Below, in pieces: positions 6,892-11,840 of a stretch of 11,840 nt of DNA; the stretch's first letter is position 1; each line of letters opens with the position of its first letter. The notes beneath the pieces are model-generated. The model saw only the letters and a program-made list of their open reading frames with translations, did no database searches and was not told where the DNA came from. The position numbers and the translations under genes were made by a program. Source of the DNA: CAZNLS01 sp964573895 (lineage in GTDB: Bacteria > Acidobacteriota > Aminicenantia > UBA2199); assembly GCA_964573895.1 (NCBI GenBank), contig CAZNLS010000076.1, positions 1-11,840 on the forward strand, written 5' to 3'.

Positions 6892-8333
6892 TTTTCTTCC
6901 TCCCTGACCCATTTTAATATAAGATTTCTAGCTGCATACACTTCATCGAGTCTTGATAAAGGTGTGTTGTAAGGTGCACCCTTTATAAATTCCGGATTCT
7001 TTTCCGCTTCATCCAAAATGGTTTTCATCACATCTACAAAATTGTCCAATGTTTCTTTACTCTCAGTTTCGGTTGGTTCTATCATCATTGCACCATGAAC
7101 AATCAGAGGAAAATATATTGTAAACGGATGTATATTATAATCTAATAATCTCTTAGCAATATCAAGTGTTTTTATTTTTAGTCCGTGATCTGAAAAAACA
7201 ACCTCGTGAAGAGTTTTTGATGTAAATGGGAGATCAAGGTATTTTTCAAGTCTTTTTCTTATGTAATTGGCATTCAGAACTGAATCTTCAGCCACTTTTC
7301 TTATATTTTCTTTGCCAAGCGATACAAGATAAACGAGTGCTCGTAAAATTACAAGAAAATTCCCATAGAAATTTTTAATTCTTCCTATTCCTTCAGTATT
7401 AAAATAGCGAATTTTGAAGCTATTATTATCCTTACTGATTTTTGGGACGGGTAGAAATTCTTCGAGATCTTTTACCACTCCAACAGGTCCGGAACCGGGT
7501 CCGCCGCCTCCGTGCGGAGTAGAAAATGTTTTATGCAGGTTCAGGTGCAGTACATCAACTCCAAGCTCACCCGGTTTAAGAATTCCGAGAAATGCATTCA
7601 TATTTGCTCCATCCATATAGAGTAAAGAACCGTTTTTGTGTAGTAAATCAGAGATTTCGGAAATATTTTTCTCAAATATTCCGAGAGTGTTCGGATTTGT
7701 CATCATTAGAGCAGCAACATCTTTGTCAAGATATTTTTTTAATTCACCAGGATCTATGATCCCATCCCCATTTGATGGAATTTCTTTTACATCATAGCCT
7801 GCAAAATTAGAAGATGCCGGATTTGTTCCATGTGCGGAATCGGGAATAAGTACAACTTTTCTCGGATCACCCCTTGACGATAAATATTTCCGTATTGTCA
7901 TCATCCCGCAAAACTCTCCATGAGCACCGGCAGAAGGTGACATTGTAAATGTATCCATCCCGGTAAGTTTGATCAGCCAGTTTTCAAGCTCATGAAATAT
8001 TTCAAGATTTCCTTTAACGGTATCATGAGGAGAGTAGGGATGTGCATTAAAATCATCCATACCCGCTATTTTTTCATTGATCTTCGGGTTATATTTCATT
8101 GTGCAGGACCCAAGGGGATAGAAACCGTTATCAACGCTGTGATTTAGTTTGGAAAGATTCATATAATGTCTAACCAGCTCTACCTCTGAAAGTTCCGGGA
8201 AATCTTTAATTTCTTCCCTCAAAAAAGAATCACTGATTTCAATCTTTGATCCCGGCAAATTGTTAAAAGAAAATGAGTATCCTTTCTTGCCGCCTTTACT
8301 TTTTGTAAATAATAATTCCGGTAAGATATCCAT
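6888..8333 (-). CDS. gcvPB: Glycine dehydrogenase (decarboxylating) subunit 2, PLP-binding
   Basis: This is the pyridoxal-phosphate half of the split P protein of the glycine cleavage system. It decarboxylates glycine and passes the aminomethyl group to the lipoyl arm of GcvH, working as a heterotetramer with GcvPA. The 481-residue product matches the family length. The PLP-binding lysine is Lys268 in NLHKTFSTPHGGGGPG. Other hallmarks are YPLGSCTMKYNPK (72-84), SPSAGAHGE (132-140), DSAHGTNPAS (165-174) and MTNPNTLG (211-218). The ATG overlaps the gcvPA stop by one base (TAATG) with GAGGGAG (8345-8339) five bases upstream, so the two halves are translationally coupled. Its own stop overlaps the glyQ start. 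Confidence 0.97.
   Translation of the reverse strand: MDILPELLFTKSKGGKKGYSFSFNNLPGSKIEISDSFLREEIKDFPELSEVELVRHYMNLSKLNHSVDNGFYPLGSCTMKYNPKINEKIAGMDDFNAHPYSPHDTVKGNLEIFHELENWLIKLTGMDTFTMSPSAGAHGEFCGMMTIRKYLSSRGDPRKVVLIPDSAHGTNPASSNFAGYDVKEIPSNGDGIIDPGELKKYLDKDVAALMMTNPNTLGIFEKNISEISDLLHKNGSLLYMDGANMNAFLGILKPGELGVDVLHLNLHKTFSTPHGGGGPGSGPVGVVKDLEEFLPVPKISKDNNSFKIRYFNTEGIGRIKNFYGNFLVILRALVYLVSLGKENIRKVAEDSVLNANYIRKRLEKYLDLPFTSKTLHEVVFSDHGLKIKTLDIAKRLLDYNIHPFTIYFPLIVHGAMMIEPTETESKETLDNFVDVMKTILDEAEKNPEFIKGAPYNTPLSRLDEVYAARNLILKWVREEEN
6899..6903 (-). promoter_or_regulatory. Ribosome binding site that fixes the glyQ TTG start
   Basis: GGAGG on the minus strand lies inside the end of gcvPB, seven bases before TTG 6891. 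It lies downstream of the alternative ATG 6912 and so cannot serve it. This decides the start in favour of TTG. Confidence 0.75.
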
Positions 8334-9679
8334 TACAGCTCCCTCATAGTCTTTGCAAGGTGTTCGATTTCTTCTTTCGTATGCTTTTCAGTAAAACTGA
8401 TCAGAACCGATTCCTGCATATTTTTAAAGAACCACTTCATTGGAATTCCTGGAATAATCATTTTTTCTTTCATCCTTGACATAAATATATTAGTATCAAG
8501 ACCTTTCAGGTCCAGTACCGTTTCATTAAAACAGCTCCCGGTAAATTTAATTTTATATTTGTCACATCCTGAAATAAGATCTTTAAAGTAAAGCATATTT
8601 TTATGATTTTCTTCTGAAACTTTTCTTAATCCGGTTTTGCCCATTACAGCCATGAATATGGAAGATCTCAAAGCACACCAGGCCTGATTGGAGCAGATAT
8701 TTGATGTCGCTTTTTCACGTTTGATATGCTGCTCTCTCGTAGACAAAGTTAAAACATAACCTCTTTTGCCATTTGAATCGAGAGTTTGTCCGACAAGCCT
8801 TCCGGGCATCTGTCTCACCAACTCTTTTCTGACAGACATAAATCCCAGATATGGGCCCCCGTATGATAGAGTCAAACCGAGACTTTGACCTTCTCCCACT
8901 GCAATATCAGCCCCTGTTTCTCCGGGCGATTTTAGAAGAGGCATCGAATAAGCTTCGGCAATTGAATGAACTGCAAGTCCTCCGTTTTCATGAATTAGAT
9001 CGGATAGTCCCCTGCAGTCCTCAATGACACCGAAAAAATTCGGAGATTGATAGATAATTGCGGCAAAATTTTCATCAATCTTGGATTTAAGATCATCTAT
9101 ATCTGTCATTCCTGTCGTTTTATTATAGCTGACAGTTACTTTCTCAATTCCGAGATTTTGGATATATGTGTCTATTATTTCCCGGTATTCCGGATGGAGA
9201 GCATCAGATACGAGGATCCTGTTTTTGCGTGTCTTTCTTACAGCCAGTAGTATTCCCTCAGCCGCGGCTGTACCACCGTCATAAAGAGAAGAATTGGATA
9301 CGTCCAGGCCTGTGAGCATTGAACACATTGTCTGATATTCAAATATGGCCTGAAGACTTCCCTGGCTTACCTCCGGCTGATAAGGAGTATATGGGGTTAA
9401 AAATTCACCTCTTGAACTCAGATAATCCACAACTTCAGGGATAAAGTGGTCATATGAACCCCCTCCCAGAAAAGAAAGATAATTATTGTATGTGTTTTTT
9501 TTTCCTAACTCTTTGAATTTTTCTATTATTTGATTTTCCTCAAGTGCATGTGGAATTTTATCGAGTGGAAAATAGCTTTTTTCCTTGGGAAGATCGGAAA
9601 AGAGATCAGCAATATTATTGATCCCGATAACTTTCTTCATTTCTTCCCTGTCAGAATTTGTCAGGGGAAAATATCTCAT
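8333..9679 (-). CDS. gcvPA: Glycine dehydrogenase (decarboxylating) subunit 1
   Basis: This is the N-terminal-type half of the split P protein, which pairs with GcvPB. It has the PLP-enzyme fold but not the lysine that binds the cofactor. The 448-residue product has typical blocks: FLGGGSYDHF (70-79), TPYTPYQPEVSQGSLQ (95-110) and YDGGTAAAEG (133-142). The open frame extends to a GTG at 9691, but ATG 9679 is the better start. It has GGGAG (9689-9685) five bases upstream, and it gives the usual MRYFPLT opening of the family. The gene begins 18 bases after the gcvH stop. The split PA/PB organisation is found in many Gram-positive, thermophilic and candidate-phylum bacteria, in contrast to the single long P protein of E. 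coli. Confidence 0.96.
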   Translation of the reverse strand: MRYFPLTNSDREEMKKVIGINNIADLFSDLPKEKSYFPLDKIPHALEENQIIEKFKELGKKNTYNNYLSFLGGGSYDHFIPEVVDYLSSRGEFLTPYTPYQPEVSQGSLQAIFEYQTMCSMLTGLDVSNSSLYDGGTAAAEGILLAVRKTRKNRILVSDALHPEYREIIDTYIQNLGIEKVTVSYNKTTGMTDIDDLKSKIDENFAAIIYQSPNFFGVIEDCRGLSDLIHENGGLAVHSIAEAYSMPLLKSPGETGADIAVGEGQSLGLTLSYGGPYLGFMSVRKELVRQMPGRLVGQTLDSNGKRGYVLTLSTREQHIKREKATSNICSNQAWCALRSSIFMAVMGKTGLRKVSEENHKNMLYFKDLISGCDKYKIKFTGSCFNETVLDLKGLDTNIFMSRMKEKMIIPGIPMKWFFKNMQESVLISFTEKHTKEEIEHLAKTMREL

Positions 9680-9697
9680 TCGTACTCCCACACCTTT

Positions 9698-10078
9698 TTA
9701 GATGCCTTTTAAATAGTTTTCATAGGAACCCGAATCCATCAATTCATCAAGATCATTTTTATTTTCGATTTTGATCTTTAGAATCCAACCTTCATTATAG
9801 GGATCTTTATTGATTTTTTCCGGAGAATTTTCCAGGTCCGTATTTACTTCAATGATCTTACCGCTTACCGGTGTATAAATATCATTTACGGCTTTTACAG
9901 ATTCAATGTTAGAACAAACATCTCCCTTAGCCAGTGCATCCCCTACAGCGGGTATTTCGATGTAGACTACGTCTCCCAGTTCTTTCTGAGCATAATCTGA
10001 TATTCCGATCGTAGCAATATCACCATCTAATTTGACCCATTCATGTTCTTTTGTGAATTTAAAAGAAGCTAAATCCAT
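9698..10078 (-). CDS. gcvH: Glycine cleavage system H protein (lipoyl carrier)
   Basis: GcvH shuttles the aminomethyl group on a lipoylated lysine between the P, T and L proteins. The 126-residue product is full length. It shows the KFTKEHEWV opening (7-15), GISDYAQKELGDVVYIEIP (25-43) and the lipoylation site ESVKA with Lys62, followed by the conserved PVSG turn (70-73). The ATG at 10078 has a perfect AGGAGG (10091-10086) seven bases upstream. The gene sits 33 bases after gcvT and 18 before gcvPA. It needs a lipoate ligase or the LipA/LipB pathway and a lipoamide dehydrogenase, none of which is encoded in this window. Confidence 0.98.
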   Translation of the reverse strand: MDLASFKFTKEHEWVKLDGDIATIGISDYAQKELGDVVYIEIPAVGDALAKGDVCSNIESVKAVNDIYTPVSGKIIEVNTDLENSPEKINKDPYNEGWILKIKIENKNDLDELMDSGSYENYLKGI

Positions 10079-10111
10079 TTTTTTGCCTCCTGATTGATAC
10101 TTTTATGTAAA

Positions 10112-11209
10112 TTATTTTTTTTCTCTTTTGTAAAAAGGTGTTTTCACGACTTTGCAATCGACAACTCTGTCTCTGATCTTAACCTGAAATGTTGATCCGA
10201 TCTCCCATTTTTCATTGGGGAGGTAGGTCAGTCCGATTGCTTTTTTTAAAAAGGGAGCATATGTTCCGCTTGTCACCGTACTAAACTTTTGTGAATCAAC
10301 AAGAACATCATAGCCATGCCTGGCAATTCCTCTTCCTGCAACCTCAAACCCGACTAGTTTTCTTTTTATCCCTTCGGATTTTTGTTTCAGAAGCACATCA
10401 CGTCCGATAAAATCTCCTTTTTTCAACTTCAATATCCATCCAAGGTCCGCTTCAAGAATTGTATGTGAGTCATCAATATCATTTCCGTACAATGACATTT
10501 TTGCTTCCAGCCTGAGAGTATCCCGGGCTCCGAGTCCGGCAGGAATAATTCCTGATTTACTGCCCTTCTCAGCTAATTCCATAAAAAGAGCTGATGCGGT
10601 TTCATCATTTGATTTGAAATAGATCTCAAAACCGTCTTCTCCTGTATAGCCGGTTCTGGAAATAATTGATCTGATGCCGTTAACTTCACCTTCCGTAAAA
10701 GTATAATATCCAAGTGCTGATAAATCTGTTTCTGTAAATTCTGATAGCAGTTTTTCTGAAAGCGGTCCCTGAACTGCAATCTGAGAATAATCTTCGCTTT
10801 CATTAATAACATCAATATTAAATCCTCTGGTTTTCTCTTTTACCCATTCATAATCTTTTTCAAGGTTTGCTGCGTTTACAACCAGCAGATAATTATTTTC
10901 ATCAAACATATATACAAGCAGGTCGTCAACAAAGCAGCCTTTCTCAGTGGGGAATGCAGAATATTGTATCTTCCCCGGTCTGAGCTTTGAAACATTATTT
11001 GATGTAATGTATTGTACGGCTTTGAGAGCTTCCCCGCCTCTGACGAAAATCTCACCCATATGACTGACATCAAACAGGCCGCCTGTTGTTCTGACAGCAT
11101 TGTGTTCTAAAGTAAGGCCTGAATATTGAACCGGAAGTTCCCATCCGAAAAAATCCACCATTTTCCCATTAAGAAGTTTATGAGCGTGGTTAATTTTTGT
11201 TTTTTTCAT
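10112..11209 (-). CDS. gcvT: Aminomethyltransferase (glycine cleavage T protein)
   Basis: GcvT releases ammonia from the aminomethyl group on GcvH and transfers the carbon to tetrahydrofolate, forming 5,10-methylene-THF. The 365-residue product has the family's normal length. Conserved stretches are MVDFFGWELPVQY (17-29), LFDVSHMGE (45-53), the GCFVDDLLVY block (91-100) that holds the catalytic aspartate (Asp96 by family comparison), and SRTGYTGEDGFEIYF further on. The folate-binding N-terminal and the GcvT C-terminal barrel regions are both present. The ATG at 11209 is preceded by GGAG (11222-11219) with a rather long nine-base spacing. It is the first gene of the gcvT-gcvH-gcvPA-gcvPB-glyQ-glyS-radA block, so any control of the glycine operon should act just upstream. 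Confidence 0.97.
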   Translation of the reverse strand: MKKTKINHAHKLLNGKMVDFFGWELPVQYSGLTLEHNAVRTTGGLFDVSHMGEIFVRGGEALKAVQYITSNNVSKLRPGKIQYSAFPTEKGCFVDDLLVYMFDENNYLLVVNAANLEKDYEWVKEKTRGFNIDVINESEDYSQIAVQGPLSEKLLSEFTETDLSALGYYTFTEGEVNGIRSIISRTGYTGEDGFEIYFKSNDETASALFMELAEKGSKSGIIPAGLGARDTLRLEAKMSLYGNDIDDSHTILEADLGWILKLKKGDFIGRDVLLKQKSEGIKRKLVGFEVAGRGIARHGYDVLVDSQKFSTVTSGTYAPFLKKAIGLTYLPNEKWEIGSTFQVKIRDRVVDCKVVKTPFYKREKK

Positions 11210-11234
11210 TTACGGTTTCTCCGAACTTATTTAA

Positions 11235-11339
11235 TTTGTAAACTAACATATATCCTTCAAAAAATCAATAAACATCCAAGTGGATTATTAATTATTTTAA
11301 ATGATAATTTACTCATTTTCTCCGATATAAGTTTACAAA
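11235..11339. repeat. Inverted repeat TTTGTAAACT flanking the divergent gcvT/rpsO promoters
   Basis: TTTGTAAACT is at 11235-11244 on the plus strand, and its exact reverse complement AGTTTACAAA is at 11330-11339. The arms are 85 bases apart. One arm overlaps the proposed -10 box of the gcv promoter and the other contains the -35 box of rpsO. It may be a paired operator or simply a chance match in AT-rich DNA. A nine-base direct copy (TTTCTCCGA) also occurs at 11216-11224 and 11317-11325. Confidence 0.35.
11240..11268 (-). promoter_or_regulatory. Possible promoter of the gcv-gly operon
   Basis: On the minus strand there is TTGATT (11268-11263), a 17-base spacer, then TAGTTT (11245-11240). This would start transcription near 11233 and leave a leader of about 24 bases containing the GGAG site. 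The boxes match consensus only at four and three of six positions. It is therefore the best candidate seen rather than a firm call. Its weakness compared with the other promoters here may mean that an activator is needed. Confidence 0.3.
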
Positions 11340-11360
11340 GGTGTTAAATTTTGTTAAAAT
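11332..11360 (+). promoter_or_regulatory. Sigma-70-type promoter of rpsO-pnp
   Basis: On the plus strand there is TTTACA (11332-11337), a 17-base spacer, and TAAAAT (11355-11360). Transcription would start near 11367, giving a leader of about 22 bases before the TTG start. That is too short for the structured S15-binding leader known from E. coli and some other bacteria. Confidence 0.65.
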
Positions 11361-11388
11361 GACCAATAAAAGTTTTTAGGAGGAAGTT

Positions 11389-11658
11389 TTGAGTATTACG
11401 AAAGAGGAAAAGCAAAAGATAATTGGAAAGTATCAGGCGGGAAAGAAAGACACTGGTTCCTCAAATGTACAGGTTGCAATTCTGTCGGAAAGAATAAAAA
11501 CATTAACAGAACATTTTAAGAGTCATAAAAAAGATAACCATTCAAGAAGAGGATTGCTTGCGATGGTTTCGAAAAGAAGAAAATTACTGAACTATATCAA
11601 GAAAAAAAACTATCAAAACTATCTGGACCTGATTAAGGCTCTGGAATTAAGAAAGTAA
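11389..11658 (+). CDS. rpsO: Small ribosomal subunit protein S15 (TTG start)
   Basis: S15 is a primary 16S rRNA-binding protein of the 30S central domain. The 89-residue product is exactly the family length. It has the typical opening MSITKEEKQKIIGKYQ, the DTGSSNVQVAILSERIKTLTEHFK core (37-60, with DTGS for RNA contact) and the SHKKDNHSRRGLLAMVSKRRKLLNYIKKK stretch. The start is TTG at 11389, chosen because a perfect AGGAGG (11378-11383) lies five bases upstream and no in-frame ATG is nearby. Another codon would also truncate the conserved N-terminus. It is followed 58 bases later by pnp, the usual order in many bacteria, and is transcribed divergently from the glycine operon. Confidence 0.97.
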   Translation: MSITKEEKQKIIGKYQAGKKDTGSSNVQVAILSERIKTLTEHFKSHKKDNHSRRGLLAMVSKRRKLLNYIKKKNYQNYLDLIKALELRK

Positions 11659-11716
11659 AATCTTTATAATTCATTTATTCTTATACAATTGACTGTTAAC
11701 ACAAAAAGGAGAAATA

Positions 11717-11840
11717 ATGGAAAAGTTTATTGAAATAAATATTGACGGAGAGATTCTTAAAATTGAATCGAAAAGATGGGCTAAACAGTCTAACGGCTCA
11801 GTGACTTTAACTTATAAGGAAAATGTTATGCTCGTAACCG
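11717..11840 (+). CDS. pnp: Polyribonucleotide nucleotidyltransferase, N-terminal fragment
   Basis: The first 41 codons of an open frame are cut by the right edge of the window. The visible part (KFIEINIDGEILKIESKRWA, then KQSNGSVTLTYKENVMLVT) matches the first strands of PNPase, where a GxxLxxETGxxAxQAxGSV-like pattern is usual. Here the common ETGR/K is replaced by ESKR, followed by Trp. PNPase degrades RNA 3'-to-5' by phosphorolysis and is part of the RNA degradosome in many bacteria. AAGGAG (11706-11711) lies five bases before the ATG. The position directly after rpsO strongly supports the call. No strong terminator or separate promoter is visible in the 58-base gap, so read-through from rpsO is expected. 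Confidence 0.9.
   Translation, partial: MEKFIEINIDGEILKIESKRWAKQSNGSVTLTYKENVMLVT

Noticed and set aside
9680..9691. GTG 9691 as the gcvPA start
   Set aside because: GGGAG is correctly spaced for ATG 9679 and lies inside the longer version. MRYFPLT is the usual N-terminus.
11126..11347. Plus-strand open frame of 73 codons overlapping the gcvT start and intergenic region
   Set aside because: Its first half is antisense to conserved gcvT codons, and the rest is AT-rich intergenic sequence holding promoters. No ribosome site is seen.
11659..11716. Separate pnp promoter or terminator after rpsO
   Set aside because: A TTGACT is present before pnp, but no -10 box follows at a suitable distance. 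No hairpin with a T run is visible.

Overview
The window is a gene-dense, AT-rich bacterial chromosome segment carrying almost entirely housekeeping genes. There is no stretch of 300 bases without a gene, and I see no mobile element, tRNA, rRNA or CRISPR array. The low GC content, lysine/isoleucine-rich proteins, a split two-subunit glycine decarboxylase (GcvPA/GcvPB) and a two-subunit glycyl-tRNA synthetase (GlyQ/GlyS) rule out eukaryotes and archaea. They fit a deep-branching or candidate-phylum bacterium, but the phylum cannot be fixed from this sequence alone. Promoters with sigma-70-type boxes and 17-base spacers are easy to see.

Layout from left to right. (1) Bases 1-345 (+) are the C-terminal end of an unrecognised, probably beta-rich protein cut by the window edge. 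(2) A convergent HU-family DNA-binding protein gene (366-638, -) follows. (3) A compact divergent promoter region (about 639-742) serves HU on one side and, on the other, a 611-residue uncharacterised protein with an ACT-like domain (743-2578, +). The promoter of the latter predicts a leaderless mRNA. (4) A tightly packed minus-strand block, read right to left, is gcvT-gcvH-gcvPA-gcvPB-glyQ-glyS-radA (11209 down to 2594). Several stop/start overlaps suggest a single operon. (5) A 179-base divergent intergenic region follows. (6) rpsO (+, TTG start) and the first 41 codons of pnp (+) run off the right edge in the classic rpsO-pnp order.

The unifying theme is glycine. GcvT, GcvH, GcvPA and GcvPB split glycine into CO2, ammonia and a one-carbon unit on tetrahydrofolate, while GlyQ/GlyS charge glycine onto tRNA. 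Both fates of glycine appear to be co-transcribed, followed by the recombination/repair ATPase RadA. The lipoamide dehydrogenase (L protein) and the lipoylation enzymes needed by GcvH are not in the window. No glycine riboswitch is visible in front of gcvT.

Four gene starts were moved from the longest possible start using Shine-Dalgarno, overlap or promoter evidence: the ACT-like gene to ATG 743, glyS to ATG 6044, glyQ to TTG 6891 and gcvPA to ATG 9679. I found no obviously new defence or mobile system. The most interesting items are the glycine operon, the uncharacterised ACT-like protein and its predicted leaderless mRNA.
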